A stretch of 64,000 nt of DNA from Thermosediminibacteraceae bacterium (GCA_021890755.1 JAKKUQ010000001.1:218063-282062), one strand, 5' to 3'. Counted from the stretch's first letter, positions 1 through 11,550 are shown. Notes: a model not told the origin generated them from the letters alone. Program-made: numbers and translations.

Positions 1-1684
<1,684 letters not shown>

Positions 1685-2254
1685 TTATTTTTTTGCTACT
1701 TTAACTAAAGAGGGTCTTATAACTTTTGAATGGTAAGTGTAACCCTTTCGCAGTACTTCTACCACGGTATCGCTTTCGTACTCATCGCTTTCCACCGTCA
1801 TCATTGCTTCGTGGAATTGCGGATCAAACGGTTTTCCTTCAGCTTCTATCTCTTGTACCCCATATTTGTTCAGTACGCTTTTCATCTGATTATATATGAG
1901 CTTTACTCCCTCGTATACAGCACTGTCTGTGTCTTTGATAGAATCTAGCGCTCTCTCGAAGTTATCTAATATGGGAAGTATATCTTTTATAAGCTGTTCT
2001 CCAGCATAAAGTTGGATCTGTTCGATTTCTTTTTGGGTTCTTTTTTTGAAGTTGTCATAATCAGCTAACGCTCTAAGCCACAACTCTTTATAGTCAGCTG
2101 CCTCTTTTTCCTTTGTTTTTAAAGCGTTCTTCAGTTCTTCAATTTCTAAAGTATCTTGAGACCCCGAAGCTGTATTTTCATTTTCCTCGCTTTTTACATC
2201 TTCTAATTTATTATTTTCATTTTCTGGTATATTTTCTTGCTCAAGATTTTCCAA
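1685..2254 (-). CDS. grpE: Nucleotide exchange factor GrpE
   Basis: GrpE releases ADP from DnaK and so resets its chaperone cycle. The protein has an acidic, low-complexity N-terminus (about 45 residues rich in E and N), a long helical coiled-coil segment and the C-terminal beta-wing domain with the family pattern around KPFDPQFHEAMMTV and EVLRKGYTYHSKVIRPSLVKV. The length of about 189 residues is normal. The start is uncertain. A GTG at 2263 is possible, but it lies inside the Shine-Dalgarno AGGTGAT (2265-2259). The TTG at 2254 sits 8 bases after AGG and is preferred here. The gene lies between the chaperonin gene and dnaK with short gaps, so it is in the HrcA-controlled operon. Confidence 0.95.
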   Translation of the reverse strand: MENLEQENIPENENNKLEDVKSEENENTASGSQDTLEIEELKNALKTKEKEAADYKELWLRALADYDNFKKRTQKEIEQIQLYAGEQLIKDILPILDNFERALDSIKDTDSAVYEGVKLIYNQMKSVLNKYGVQEIEAEGKPFDPQFHEAMMTVESDEYESDTVVEVLRKGYTYHSKVIRPSLVKVAKK

Positions 2255-2269
2255 AGGAATCACCTCGCA

Positions 2270-3856
2270 TTAGAAATCCACTTCTCCCATACCGGCTCCC
2301 GGTTCCGCGCTTCCTTTTGTAGCAGGTCCCTCATCCCGTTTTTTAATTATAGTATCAATCCTCAAAATAGCCTGCGCAATTTCACCTGCTACTTTAATTG
2401 CATGGATTTTGACAAGCGCAGGATCAATCACTCCAAGCTCTATCATATTGGCGAGCTCTCCTGTATCGCAATTCACTCCTATGGCATCGCTGCCTTTTTC
2501 TGCCTGAGTATAAATTACCTCTTCCAATTTTTCCAGCGGATTAAAGCCTGCGTTGTAAACAATCTGAGCCAGAGGACGCTTAAGAGCTGCGATAACGCAG
2601 TCGACACCGTAGGAGGCCATTCCTTTTATCTTATCTCTTTCTTTCTCTAGTTCCCGGGCAACAGCCACCTCTACTGCTCCACCACCCGGCACCACACCAC
2701 CTTTTACCGCAGCTTGCAGTGAAGAAGCGGCATCTTTTGCAATCCTTTCCCTTTCACCTACGATCTCGGCGGTGGCGGCGCCCACCAGGATGGTGGCCAT
2801 TGGTTTGCCCTTGCCCCCTTCAATTCTCAAATGCTCCAGCTTTTCGTCTTCATAGGCCCTTTCCGCGGCTCCTATGTAATTTCCTATTTCTTCGATAGAT
2901 TTTTTAAGGCCTGAACGCTTCATTATTTTAGCTCCTGTGTGCTCCGCAACTCTTTCCAAGTCTTTGGTGGACACCCTCTCCAGGGCAATTATTCCTGCGT
3001 CGGTAAGTATTTCTTCTGCTTCGCTCGAGATTCCTTTGCCCACAAGGACGAGGTTAACCCTCAGTTCTTTCAGTTTTTTCAGGTTTTCCTTGAACTCTTC
3101 TTGAAGTGCCATGTACCGAGCAAAACCTGCTTCCGTACCTAAAGCCTCTCCTTCTATTTGCTCCGGCTCTAGGGCGTCATCTATGATCAATACTCTTACA
3201 TCCTTCAGCTCGCGGGGCATCTGTTTGTTGACTTTTTCCTTGTCAACAATTACCCCGAGGAAGACTTCATTTTCGGCCCCCTCGCGGGCCATCACTATGT
3301 CCCTTAATTTAAAGTTTTTCTCTTTTAACTTTTCTTCTCCGATAAGCCTTGCAGCCTGAGTCACCAATTCGGCAATATCTTCGTGTTCCCTGCCGGCAAT
3401 ATAAGCTATATCCTTTAAAGCCGGATCATCAACGCCTTTTATAGGAATTGATTTAGACGTCAGAATTTCCTGAGCTCTTTTCACTCCGTGTTTTATTCCT
3501 TCAATAACTTTGGCCACAGGAACACCTTTTATGATCTGGTTTACTCCTTCCGCCACCATTGTACCTGCCATTATGGTAGTAGTTGTGGTTCCATCACCTA
3601 CTTCTTCCTGCTGGGCTTTGGCTATGTTTATCAGCATTTTGGCTGCAGGGTGGTTAATATCCATAAGCTTCAATATTGTAACTCCATCGTTTGTTACGGT
3701 AACTTCTCCGAACCTGTCAACCAGCATTATGTCTAGCCCTTTGGGACCTATGGTGCCTTCCACAGCCGAAGCTACAGCTCTTATAGCATTAGCATTTGTC
3801 AAAAAAGCAGCAAACTTTTCGTCGATTTCCTGACCGCTGTTATTTTTTAAGCTCAA
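2270..3856 (-). CDS. Archaeal-type (group II/III) chaperonin, thermosome-like subunit
   Basis: This is a 528-residue chaperonin of the TCP-1/thermosome type, not GroEL. Visible features are an N-terminal equatorial domain with [20 protein letters not shown], the nucleotide-binding [11 protein letters not shown] and [13 protein letters not shown] motifs (residues about 50-100), an apical and intermediate region, and the distal equatorial motif [16 protein letters not shown] near residue 390. [19 protein letters not shown] matches the thermosome C-terminal part. The expected role is ATP-dependent folding in a closed double ring that needs no GroES. The start is TTG with GGAGGTAA upstream. It sits between hrcA and grpE, downstream of a CIRCE element. 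Bacterial members of this type, called group III, are known from thermophilic Clostridia such as Carboxydothermus, also in the dnaK operon. No groES or groEL lies in this window. Confidence 0.93.
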   Translation of the reverse strand: MSLKNNSGQEIDEKFAAFLTNANAIRAVASAVEGTIGPKGLDIMLVDRFGEVTVTNDGVTILKLMDINHPAAKMLINIAKAQQEEVGDGTTTTTIMAGTMVAEGVNQIIKGVPVAKVIEGIKHGVKRAQEILTSKSIPIKGVDDPALKDIAYIAGREHEDIAELVTQAARLIGEEKLKEKNFKLRDIVMAREGAENEVFLGVIVDKEKVNKQMPRELKDVRVLIIDDALEPEQIEGEALGTEAGFARYMALQEEFKENLKKLKELRVNLVLVGKGISSEAEEILTDAGIIALERVSTKDLERVAEHTGAKIMKRSGLKKSIEEIGNYIGAAERAYEDEKLEHLRIEGGKGKPMATILVGAATAEIVGERERIAKDAASSLQAAVKGGVVPGGGAVEVAVARELEKERDKIKGMASYGVDCVIAALKRPLAQIVYNAGFNPLEKLEEVIYTQAEKGSDAIGVNCDTGELANMIELGVIDPALVKIHAIKVAGEIAQAILRIDTIIKKRDEGPATKGSAEPGAGMGEVDF

Positions 3857-3874
3857 TATAATTACCTCCCGCTT

Positions 3875-4906
3875 TTAAATCAAAGTAGAAAGGGCATCGT
3901 TGAGGTAGGCCGTGACTTTGTTCAGAATGGATACTACTTTTGAGTAATCCATTCTGGTCGGACCTATAACCCCAAAAATGCCTAAATTCTTCCCGCCAAC
4001 GCTAAAATTGGTAGTAATGATACTGAATTCACGAAGTTCTTTCCAGGGATTTTCGTTTCCTATGCTTATTGTTATTTGATTCGGTTTGGAGGTATATTTC
4101 AAGACTCTTACCATAAAATCTTCTTCTTCAATTAAAGACAAGAAGTTCCTCGCTTTTTCAACGTCTTTGAATTCTGGAAAATCAAGCATCCTTGAGCTTC
4201 CGCTTGCAAAAACTTTGCCATTTTCCTTCGATTCTTCTAGTCTCTCTATGAGCACGTGGATAAGGGTATCAAGCGCCTGTTCGTATTCTCTCATTTCACT
4301 TTTTATTCGCTCCATGTAATCGGGAGTAATTTCATCCACAGTTTTTTCCACCAGGAAATTATTGAAAAGATTGGAGATGCGCGTTAGATCAGAATCTGTA
4401 AGGTTTTCTGGCAATTCAATGATTTGATTCAAGACGGTGCCATAATTTGTAACTATAATCAAAAGACCCTTTCCTTTGCTAAGTTTCAGAATCTCCACGT
4501 GCTTTATTCTGCTTTCATGCAGCTGAGGCCCAATTATAATCGAAGTATAATTGGTCAGGTTTGATATCACCCGGCTGGTTTCCTCTATTAAGTCTTCCAA
4601 TTCTTTCACTCTCTTTTTAAAAATCCGCCGTATTTCGTTCAGTTCTCTTTGGCTCAGCTCAACTACCGGCATAAGAAAATCTACATAGAACCTATATCCT
4701 TTATCTGAAGGAATCCGCCCCGCCGAGGTATACGGCTGAGCAAGATACCCCAATTCTTCCAAGTCTGCCATTTCGTTTCTTATAGTAGCTGGACTTATTC
4801 CCATGCGGTATTTCCGTGCAATAGTTCTGGACCCTACGGGCTCTGCCGTGGCAATATAGTCCACTACAATAGCCCTCAGGATCTTTATTTTCCTATCGTC
4901 CAACAT
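3875..4906 (-). CDS. hrcA: Heat-inducible transcription repressor HrcA
   Basis: HrcA binds CIRCE operators and represses class I heat-shock operons; the chaperonin system normally helps keep it active. The 343-residue protein has an N-terminal winged helix (residues about 1-75) with the recognition motif ISPATIRNEMADLEE and LAQPYTSAGRIPSDKGYRFYV, followed by a GAF-like dimerisation domain and the C-terminal GPTRMDYSKVVSIL motif. The length is typical. The ATG at 4906 follows GAGGTG with good spacing. It is the first gene of the operon and lies directly behind the CIRCE at 4927-4953, so it should control itself. Here the chaperonin partner could be the neighbouring thermosome-like protein instead of GroEL, which is inference. 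Confidence 0.97.
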   Translation of the reverse strand: MLDDRKIKILRAIVVDYIATAEPVGSRTIARKYRMGISPATIRNEMADLEELGYLAQPYTSAGRIPSDKGYRFYVDFLMPVVELSQRELNEIRRIFKKRVKELEDLIEETSRVISNLTNYTSIIIGPQLHESRIKHVEILKLSKGKGLLIIVTNYGTVLNQIIELPENLTDSDLTRISNLFNNFLVEKTVDEITPDYMERIKSEMREYEQALDTLIHVLIERLEESKENGKVFASGSSRMLDFPEFKDVEKARNFLSLIEEEDFMVRVLKYTSKPNQITISIGNENPWKELREFSIITTNFSVGGKNLGIFGVIGPTRMDYSKVVSILNKVTAYLNDALSTLI

Positions 4907-4926
4907 CCGGAACGCACCTCTTTAAA

Positions 4927-4953
4927 TTAGCACTCTCGATATGAGAGTGCTAA
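4927..4953 (-). promoter_or_regulatory. CIRCE operator
   Basis: The inverted repeat TTAGCACTC-N9-GAGTGCTAA is a perfect match to the HrcA binding consensus. It lies just downstream of the -10 box of the hrcA promoter, where bound HrcA would block transcription. Confidence 0.98.
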
Positions 4954-4966
4954 AATCCTATCTTAA

Positions 4967-4995
4967 TAAATATCACTTCACTTTTTCTTTGTCAA
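4967..4995 (-). promoter_or_regulatory. Sigma-A promoter of the hrcA-chaperonin-grpE-dnaK operon
   Basis: On the minus strand TTGACA (4995-4990) and TATTTA (4972-4967) are 17 bases apart, immediately upstream of the CIRCE. Confidence 0.88.
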
Positions 4996-5023
4996 GAGAA
5001 CTAAAGACGTCCCTCTAGTATTA

Positions 5024-5893
5024 TCAAAAGTCCAGCGGTTCCTCTATGAGAGAAATTATATCGGAAGGCAAAGGTGCCTTAAAAGTAACGCGAGCTCCTT
5101 TTTTGACAGGATACAAAAAGGACATTTCAATGCAGTGCAGTGCTTGCCTTTTTATCTTATCGCAGTTTCCTCCGTAAAGGGTATCACCTGCAACATGATG
5201 ACCCTTGTGGCTCAAATGAACCCTTATCTGGTGCGTGCGCCCGGTAACCGGCTCTACATCCAATACCGTAAAGCCCGGTAGCCGCTTCATAACTTTAAAT
5301 CGCGTTATGGCCTTTTTGCCGCTTTCTACAACCTTCCTTTCAATTAGGCTACCTTCCTTCCTCCCAATCCTATCCTCAATCACTCCCTCGTCCTCTTTTA
5401 TTGTACCTTTCACAACGGCAATGTATCTTTTTTTAATCCCGCCGTAATTTTGTATGAAGTGGTGCATGTACTGGTTTAAAGCGATTATTAAAACACCTGA
5501 GGTATCCCTGTCCAGGCGATTTACAGGGTGAAAACCACCTTTTTTGCCTTTTTGTTTCAAGTAATAGACCACACCGTTGGCAATCGTATTGTCATAATGA
5601 AAGGGCGTTGGGTGCACTACAATGCCGGGTTGCTTATTCAATACTATTATATGCTCATCCTCATATAGGATATCTAACGGCACAAAAGAAGGCTTAATGT
5701 CTGTCTCTTCAGAAAGGTCTACTTCTATAACGTCGCTACAGGAAACCTTTGTGCTTACGTAAACCGGATCACCGTTGAGTAATATTTTGCTTTCATTTTT
5801 TAATCTCTTTAACACTCTTCTGGAAAAGCCACGGGCTTTTAAAAATTCGCCGACTGTTAATCCTTGCGAAGCTTCGTCCACAATAAATTTCAT
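5024..5893 (-). CDS. RluA-family 23S rRNA pseudouridine synthase
   Basis: The 289-residue protein should convert specific uridines in large-subunit rRNA to pseudouridine. It has an N-terminal S4 RNA-binding domain (residues about 1-60, KARGFSRRVLKRLKNESKILL). The RluA catalytic domain follows, with the signature HPVNRLDRDTSGVLIIAL holding the catalytic aspartate, and TGRTHQIRVHLSHKGHHVAGD further on. The start chosen is the ATG at 5893, which has GAGGTG 5 bases upstream; an in-frame ATG at 5917 lacks a ribosome site. It lies downstream of hemW on the same strand and ends about 30 bases before the hrcA promoter. RluD is the closest well-known relative, but the exact target uridine cannot be read from sequence. 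Confidence 0.9.
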   Translation of the reverse strand: MKFIVDEASQGLTVGEFLKARGFSRRVLKRLKNESKILLNGDPVYVSTKVSCSDVIEVDLSEETDIKPSFVPLDILYEDEHIIVLNKQPGIVVHPTPFHYDNTIANGVVYYLKQKGKKGGFHPVNRLDRDTSGVLIIALNQYMHHFIQNYGGIKKRYIAVVKGTIKEDEGVIEDRIGRKEGSLIERKVVESGKKAITRFKVMKRLPGFTVLDVEPVTGRTHQIRVHLSHKGHHVAGDTLYGGNCDKIKRQALHCIEMSFLYPVKKGARVTFKAPLPSDIISLIEEPLDF

Positions 5894-5929
5894 GCTAGCA
5901 CCTCTTGCCAGCTGCATTTTTAAACTAAC

Positions 5930-7057
5930 TTACGGTAAAAACTCCATAAAAGCTTCGTTAGCAAGGTCCAGTCCCTTTACTGTAAGCCTTACGTATTCTC
6001 CGTCATCGACAATAAGTTCCTTTTCCTTTAATCTCTTAAGCTCTTTGCAGTATACTAAATCCAGTTCTTTCCCGAATCTTTTGTAAAATTCAGCTTTGGA
6101 GACACCTTTTATCAGCCTCAGCCCGAGGATCATAAATTCCGCTTGCTGTTCTTCCTTCGAAAGCTTTTCTCTTTCTTCCACTGCCACGCCTTTGCTATTT
6201 ATCCTCTCTATATAATCCTTAATGCCGTAAACATTGTTAAACCGGATGCCGTTCATAAAAGAATGGGCCCCTGCGCCCAGCCCTAAATATTCACCGCAAG
6301 TCCAGTACACTAAATTATGCCGGCATTCCCTGCCGGGTTTTGCAAAATTAGAGATTTCGTAGTGCAGGTACCCCCCTTCCCCCAGTATTTCTCTCGCCAA
6401 GTGGTACATCATCCTTTCTTCGTCTTCAGAAGGAAGGTTCAGCAATCCTTTTTGTTGCAATTCGTAAAATCGGGTGCCTTCTTCTACGGTGAGGCTATAG
6501 CAGGATATATGCTCCGGTTCCAAATCCAGAAGTTTTTTTAGCGAATCCTTGAAGTCATCCACTTTTTGCTCCGGAAGTCCAAAGATTAAATCCACGTTTA
6601 TGTTGGCGAACCCTTCTTCCCGCGCCATAAAGAACTTTTCCAGAAAACTCCTTGAAGAGTGAATCCTGCCCAATTTTTTCAAAAGCTCATCCTTAAAGGT
6701 TTGCAGTCCCAAACTCAAACGGTTGACTCCCGCATCCTTTAACACTGTAAGTTTTCCTTTTGAAATGGTCTCCGGATTAGCCTCTACTGTAAATTCAGCG
6801 GAAGGACTTATATTGAAAGCCCTATAAATTGTTTCTATTACGGAGGCCAAATCTTTTTCACTTAAAATTGTAGGAGTCCCTCCGCCGATGTAAATACTAG
6901 TCACGGACCTTTCAAGGCCAGAGTAAAAAGAAATTTCCCTTTTCAGGGAATCCAGGTATAAAGGCATGTATTCTATCTCAGTGTAAGAGTTGAAATCGCA
7001 GTAAGCGCACTTTTTCACGCAAAAAGGTATATGAACATAAAGGGCTATGGTTTTCAT
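5930..7057 (-). CDS. hemW: Radical SAM heme chaperone HemW
   Basis: HemW is a radical SAM protein that binds heme and is thought to deliver it to respiratory or other heme proteins; it is often misnamed coproporphyrinogen oxidase. The 375-residue form starts MKTIALYVHIPFC and carries the cluster motif CVKKCAYC near residue 14. IYIGGGTPTIL follows near residue 60, and the HemN C-terminal domain is present. The length fits HemW and is short for HemN. The ATG at 7057 lies 5 bases after the lepA stop. A longer in-frame reading to 7195 would overlap lepA and adds no family-like residues. The order lepA - hemW, followed here by the rluD-like gene and then hrcA, is close to the usual Firmicute order lepA - hemW - hrcA. 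Confidence 0.95.
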   Translation of the reverse strand: MKTIALYVHIPFCVKKCAYCDFNSYTEIEYMPLYLDSLKREISFYSGLERSVTSIYIGGGTPTILSEKDLASVIETIYRAFNISPSAEFTVEANPETISKGKLTVLKDAGVNRLSLGLQTFKDELLKKLGRIHSSRSFLEKFFMAREEGFANINVDLIFGLPEQKVDDFKDSLKKLLDLEPEHISCYSLTVEEGTRFYELQQKGLLNLPSEDEERMMYHLAREILGEGGYLHYEISNFAKPGRECRHNLVYWTCGEYLGLGAGAHSFMNGIRFNNVYGIKDYIERINSKGVAVEEREKLSKEEQQAEFMILGLRLIKGVSKAEFYKRFGKELDLVYCKELKRLKEKELIVDDGEYVRLTVKGLDLANEAFMEFLP

Positions 7058-7062
7058 TGCGC

Positions 7063-8865
7063 CTACCCCATTTTTAACACCGACATAAAAGCCTCCTGCG
7101 GCACTTCCACTTTTCCAAGCTGCCGCATCCTTTTCTTGCCTTCTTTTTGCTTTTCCAAAAGCTTCTTCTTCCGGGTGACATCTCCGCCGTAACACTTGGC
7201 CAGCACGTTCTTCCTCAGAGCTTTTATGGTCTCCCTTGCAATTACTCGTCCCCCGATAGCCGCCTGTATGGGGATCTCAAATAGGTGCCTTGGAATTACT
7301 TCCTTTAGCTTTTCTACCAGCTGTCTTGCTCTTGGATATGCTTTATCTTTGTGGACTATAAAAGACAGGGCATCCACTACCTCGCCATTTATCAGTATAT
7401 CAACCTTGCACAGATCGGATTTTTTATAACCTATAAGTTCATAGTCCATAGAGGCATATCCCTTGGTGCGGGATTTTAGCTGGTTGAAAAAATCGTAAAT
7501 TATCTCGGAAAGGGGCATTTCATACCTCAGTATTACTCTCTTTTCACTAAGGTACTGCATGTCCTTGAAATTCCCGCGCTTTTCCTGGCAGAGTTCCATA
7601 ACCGCTCCTACATATTCGGTAGGCAGCATTATAGAAGTCTCCACGTAAGGCTCCTCGATATGCTCTATTTTCGAAGGATCAGGGAAATTGGTGGGATTAT
7701 CCACCATTATCTCCTGGCCATCGGTTTTCTTTATTTTGTAGACAACGCTCGGTGCGGTTGTGATAAGGTTTATATCGTATTCCCTCTCAAGGCGCTCCTG
7801 AATAATCTCCATGTGAAGAAGCCCTAAAAATCCGCAGCGGAAACCAAAGCCCAATGCCGCGGAAGTTTCTGGCTCGAAAAACAAAGATGCATCGTTGAGC
7901 TGTAATTTTTCAAGGGCTTCTCTCAGCTTTTCGTAATCCTCGCCGTCGGCAGGATAAACACCGCAGAAAACCATGGGTAAGGCCTTCTTATAGCCGGGAA
8001 GCGGTTCTTTTGCGGGGTTTTCCGCGTCGGTAATAGTATCTCCCACTCGAGTATCCTTTACATTTTTTATGCCTGCCACTACGTACCCCACTTCACCTGC
8101 TCTGAGGCAATCAATGCTTACCATTTCCGGGGTAAATATACCCACCTCTGTTACTTCAAAAGTTTTGCCCGTTGACATCATTTTTATTTTCTGCCCAGGC
8201 TTTATCTCGCCCTCCATAATCCGAACGAAGGCTATAGCTCCTTTATAGGAATCGTAAAGGGAGTCGAAGATCAGCGCTCTTAGCGGCTCGTCCTTCAATC
8301 CACGAGGTGCCGGTATCCTTCTGACAACAGCTTCAAGGACCTCCTTTATGCCTATGCCTTCTTTTGCAGAAACAAGTAAGGCATCATCGGCAGGAAGGCC
8401 GATGACATCTTCAATCTCTTTTTTGACTCTTTCCGGATCTGCGCTGGGAAGGTCTATTTTGTTAATTACCGGTATTATTTCCAGGTCATGTTCGAGGGCA
8501 AGATATGTGTTAGCCAAAGTTTGGGCTTCAATCCCCTGGGAAGCATCTATAACCAGTAAAGCCCCTTCACAAGCGGCAAGACTCCTTGAAACCTCATAAT
8601 TGAAATCTACGTGTCCCGGAGTATCTATCAAGTTCAACAGATAATCGCGGCCGTCATCAGCCTGGTATATCATACGGACCGCCTTGGCCTTAATAGTGAT
8701 ACCGCGCTCCCTTTCCAGATCCATCATATCCAGCACTTGCTCTTCCATTTTCCTTTCGGGAATGGCACCCGTATATTCCAATAGCCTGTCGGCTAGGGTG
8801 GATTTTCCGTGGTCGATATGAGCGATAATACAGAAATTTCTGATCCTCTCCTGCGGTATTGCCAT
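7063..8865 (-). CDS. lepA: Elongation factor 4 (LepA), ribosomal back-translocase GTPase
   Basis: LepA is a ribosome-associated GTPase linked to translation fidelity under stress and to ribosome assembly. The protein has 600 residues, the normal length. G-domain motifs are visible in order: [13 protein letters not shown] (residues about 16-28), the switch region EREREGITIKA-like segment (written here as [14 protein letters not shown]), DTPGHVDF near 80 and NKIDLPSAD near 135. Domains II to V and the LepA-specific C-terminus ([18 protein letters not shown]) follow. The ATG at 8865 has a GAGGGGG ribosome site. It is upstream of hemW and appears to be co-transcribed with it. Confidence 0.98.
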   Translation of the reverse strand: MAIPQERIRNFCIIAHIDHGKSTLADRLLEYTGAIPERKMEEQVLDMMDLERERGITIKAKAVRMIYQADDGRDYLLNLIDTPGHVDFNYEVSRSLAACEGALLVIDASQGIEAQTLANTYLALEHDLEIIPVINKIDLPSADPERVKKEIEDVIGLPADDALLVSAKEGIGIKEVLEAVVRRIPAPRGLKDEPLRALIFDSLYDSYKGAIAFVRIMEGEIKPGQKIKMMSTGKTFEVTEVGIFTPEMVSIDCLRAGEVGYVVAGIKNVKDTRVGDTITDAENPAKEPLPGYKKALPMVFCGVYPADGEDYEKLREALEKLQLNDASLFFEPETSAALGFGFRCGFLGLLHMEIIQERLEREYDINLITTAPSVVYKIKKTDGQEIMVDNPTNFPDPSKIEHIEEPYVETSIMLPTEYVGAVMELCQEKRGNFKDMQYLSEKRVILRYEMPLSEIIYDFFNQLKSRTKGYASMDYELIGYKKSDLCKVDILINGEVVDALSFIVHKDKAYPRARQLVEKLKEVIPRHLFEIPIQAAIGGRVIARETIKALRKNVLAKCYGGDVTRKKKLLEKQKEGKKRMRQLGKVEVPQEAFMSVLKMG

Positions 8866-8904
8866 GGAGTTTCCCCCTCTAAATGCAAAAGCTTGTCGAT
8901 AAGA

Positions 8905-9264
8905 TTAATTATACATTCTGCTATTTTGTTTATCAAGATAAATTCTGAGATGAGGGAGATTTGCAGGATTGTAAACGCAAAACATTGTGGGCACACTTAT
9001 ATTAAGACCACCTATGCGTATATCCACCCTTCGCCGGTCAGCGTAAAATTCCCCTAGCTTCAAGGTCTGCTTTAGCGAAAACCGACTGCCCAGGATGCAA
9101 AAATCATATTGTCCGCCAGGCAATACCTTCAGGTCAAAGGTCAGGGGATCTGTATCGAGCCCCATAATAGAATAGACCCCTTCTTCTGCCATACGGAGTC
9201 CCAGTGCAAGAACCACAACAAATACTAGAAAAAGAGCAATAAGGTCGTCAATGTACATATCCAT
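8905..9264 (-). CDS. Hypothetical membrane-anchored protein between spoIIP and lepA
   Basis: I do not recognise a named family. The 119-residue product has one N-terminal hydrophobic helix (residues about 7-24, DDLIALFLVFVVVLALGL) and then a predicted beta-rich domain with the segment GLDTDPLTFDLKVLPGGQYDFCILG. This suggests a single-pass protein with its domain outside the membrane. The position between the sporulation gene spoIIP and lepA, on the same strand, is reasonable for a conserved small gene. The ATG at 9264 lacks a strong ribosome site; a second ATG two codons later is equally possible. No catalytic motif is visible. Confidence 0.7.
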   Translation of the reverse strand: MDMYIDDLIALFLVFVVVLALGLRMAEEGVYSIMGLDTDPLTFDLKVLPGGQYDFCILGSRFSLKQTLKLGEFYADRRRVDIRIGGLNISVPTMFCVYNPANLPHLRIYLDKQNSRMYN

Positions 9265-9345
9265 CGCATTAACATGCCCCTTTTTTTAAAACTTAGCTTG
9301 CTTTGTCTTTAATCCTTACAAATATTTTTAGCCTGCTTAATTTTT

Positions 9346-10506
9346 TTATTCGCTTTTGGGTTTACTCAACTCCTTTAAGACCTCAGCCAAAGCTCTCGCA
9401 AATGCCCGTGCAGATTCCATGGATTCTTCCAGGGTATTGCCGTGGCTTCCTATCTCCACTAAAAGAGCTTTTTTGGAAACGTGCTGATTGAATCTCTCTT
9501 TACGAATGTCAATTTCTCTTGTTATACCAGGATATAGCTCTTCAAGCTTATTTTGCAACAAAAGTGCAAATTTATAGTTTTCCTTCCAGTGAGGATGTGG
9601 GAAGGTTTTGTCGGTGCCCACCACGAACATAATTCTGGAATAATACTTGTTTTCGATCATTACTGTAGTCATTTCCCTTGCCTTTTGCGGATCTGGTACC
9701 GGGGCATCTCTATGGATATCCAGCACAACCTGAATCGAAGGATGCTCCTTCAGCACTTTTTCTAACGTTTTTAGAGAATTGGAATAGGAATACATGTATG
9801 TGGGTACATCATGAACCGTCTTGTTGTGTAAGACCGGTATGCCCAATTTATTTAATTCTAAAGCTAATACTTCTCCAACCCGGACTACGGTAAATCTAAG
9901 ATCATTGGTATGAAATGCCTGGTCCCGCGGCTGGTAATTGTTTGTCTGGGATGGCCTGTAAGACTCCGTGGTATGAGTATGGTAAATGAGCACTAAAGGC
10001 TTGCCGGAAATAGGCGTTATCCCTTCAATTTCTATATCCCCTTCTTCGGGAGGCGCTGGCGGCGGATTATCAGAAGGCTCATGTTCATTTTCAACTGTCC
10101 CCGGTGGTGGCAGCTCTATTCCAGGTGTTATAGCCGGTTCAATTTCCATCAGGTCCAAAAGCGGTATTTGAAAGGCAAGGTAATTTTTCGGTTCAAAAAG
10201 CCTAAAGCTAAAAAAGTTAAAAATATTTTTAGGAAAATTTAATAATTTTTCCTCTAAACTAAAAAAGGCCTCGGTTTGCGGCATATAGGCTTTGGCGGCA
10301 GGTATCGCCCACAAAAACATCTCCTGAAAAACGCGCTTGTCGAGATTGCCTATCACTTTCAATCTGTCAGACTCTTTAAGTTTTTCCAGCTCCGCCGCAG
10401 ATTTTCTCAAAAAGCTCGAACTTACCGTGCTCAATGCGAGCAGCAGCACAACCGCAACTATATAGAATATTATTTTTTTGATCTTTATCACCCTTACTTT
10501 TATCAA
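9346..10506 (-). CDS. spoIIP: Stage II sporulation protein P
   Basis: SpoIIP is a cell-wall hydrolase of the DMP engulfment complex. It cuts septal peptidoglycan so that the mother-cell membrane can move around the forespore. The 386-residue protein has an N-terminal membrane anchor (residues about 10-28), a variable linker rich in proline and glutamate, and the SpoIIP domain beginning at PLVLIYHTHTTESYRPS near residue 168. The histidine and glutamate in HTHTTE are the metal-linked catalytic residues of the family; LDIHRDAPVPD and LLVEIGSHGNTLEES follow. The start is TTG at 10506, 6 bases after GGAGGGG. It is downstream of gpr, an order common in spore formers, but a terminator separates the two. 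Confidence 0.95.
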   Translation of the reverse strand: MIKVRVIKIKKIIFYIVAVVLLLALSTVSSSFLRKSAAELEKLKESDRLKVIGNLDKRVFQEMFLWAIPAAKAYMPQTEAFFSLEEKLLNFPKNIFNFFSFRLFEPKNYLAFQIPLLDLMEIEPAITPGIELPPPGTVENEHEPSDNPPPAPPEEGDIEIEGITPISGKPLVLIYHTHTTESYRPSQTNNYQPRDQAFHTNDLRFTVVRVGEVLALELNKLGIPVLHNKTVHDVPTYMYSYSNSLKTLEKVLKEHPSIQVVLDIHRDAPVPDPQKAREMTTVMIENKYYSRIMFVVGTDKTFPHPHWKENYKFALLLQNKLEELYPGITREIDIRKERFNQHVSKKALLVEIGSHGNTLEESMESARAFARALAEVLKELSKPKSE

Positions 10507-10542
10507 ATTTATCCCCTCCGGTTAAACATATTCACCAGAAAT

Positions 10543-10572
10543 AAAAAAAATGAGGTTTTTTAAAAAACCTCA
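10543..10572 (-). terminator. Intrinsic terminator of gpr
   Basis: A perfect 11-base-pair palindrome (10551-10572, arms TGAGGTTTTTT and AAAAAACCTCA) is followed on the minus strand by eight T. Its upstream arm includes the gpr stop codon. Confidence 0.85.
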
Positions 10573-11538
10573 TTGCAAAAATGTGCTGACCTCTTCGTAT
10601 GAGATTCCGGGGTGAAGCGCAAGATTAAGGCCGCCGGATAAGGTTTTTGAAATATTTTCGATAAGCGAATCTATTTCCTTAGGAGTTACCACCAATTCAC
10701 CGACAAAGGGATACAACACTTCCCGAATTAGCTGGTATTTTTCTTCTATGTTTAAAGTCTTTAGCATCTTATAAAACTCGGAACCCGGCTTTGCCTGGCG
10801 CTCAAATTCTACGATTAACATTTCCAGCGTGTCACTTGCAACCGTTGCAGCATCTACTACCGTAGGAACACCGATGGCTATTACAGGCACGCCTATGCTC
10901 TCCCGGCTAATCCCCATGCGCTTATTTCCAATGCCGGAACCAGGTTGTATTCCTGTGTCTGAAATCTGAATCGTGGTACTTATTCTTTCAAGACTCCTTG
11001 CAGCCAAAGCGTCTATGACTATTACCAGGTCTGGCTTTACCCTTTCCACTACACCCCGTATTATTTCTCCCGTTTCTATTCCTGTTATTCCTAGAACTCC
11101 CGGAGCCAGCGCGCAAACCGGCCTTATCCCTTTTTTAGTATTAAATTTATCTGGCATAAATTCCAGAAGGTGTTTTGTAACTATGAGCTTTTCTACTACC
11201 TTAGGTCCTAGAGAATCGGGTGTGACATTCCAGTTCCCAAGGCCTATTACGAGCACCGTCGACTCCACCGGAAGCTCAATCATAGCTTTTAATTCTTCAG
11301 CCAGATTTTTGCTTACCTCTTCGGTCAATTCCGGATCTTTCTCCCTGAGCCTTGGGACTTCCAGGGTCACGTAATAACCCTTCGGTTTTCCCAAAGCTTT
11401 TTCGCCCTCTTCATTGACAATTCTAACGCGGCTTATTGTAATCTCCGGGGATTTTTCCGTTTCAACAAGGACACCCGGGATCTTTTCTTTTCCTGTCATC
11501 TCCCGGGCTTCTATAGCAAGGTCTGTCCTTATATTTAT
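10570..11538 (-). CDS. gpr: Germination protease GPR, non-canonical start
   Basis: GPR is the aspartate-type endopeptidase that degrades small acid-soluble spore proteins at germination. The A25 family fold is clear: VLVIGLGNWNVTPDSLGP, KPDLVIVIDALAARSLERI, GIQPGSGIGNKRMGIS and PVIAIGVPTVVDA. The first ATG is at 11499, but it has no spaced ribosome site. The frame is open upstream to a stop at 11544 and encodes INIRTDLAIEARE, the conserved GPR propeptide motif (IRTDLAxE) that contains the autoprocessing region. AGGAGGG at 11552-11546 stands 7 bases before an ATA codon at 11538, so translation probably starts at ATA (322 residues). The alternative is a base error or a short 309-residue form from 11499. 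The gene runs into a terminator. Confidence 0.9.
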   Translation of the reverse strand: MNIRTDLAIEAREMTGKEKIPGVLVETEKSPEITISRVRIVNEEGEKALGKPKGYYVTLEVPRLREKDPELTEEVSKNLAEELKAMIELPVESTVLVIGLGNWNVTPDSLGPKVVEKLIVTKHLLEFMPDKFNTKKGIRPVCALAPGVLGITGIETGEIIRGVVERVKPDLVIVIDALAARSLERISTTIQISDTGIQPGSGIGNKRMGISRESIGVPVIAIGVPTVVDAATVASDTLEMLIVEFERQAKPGSEFYKMLKTLNIEEKYQLIREVLYPFVGELVVTPKEIDSLIENISKTLSGGLNLALHPGISYEEVSTFLQ

Positions 11539-11550
11539 AACCTATCCCTC

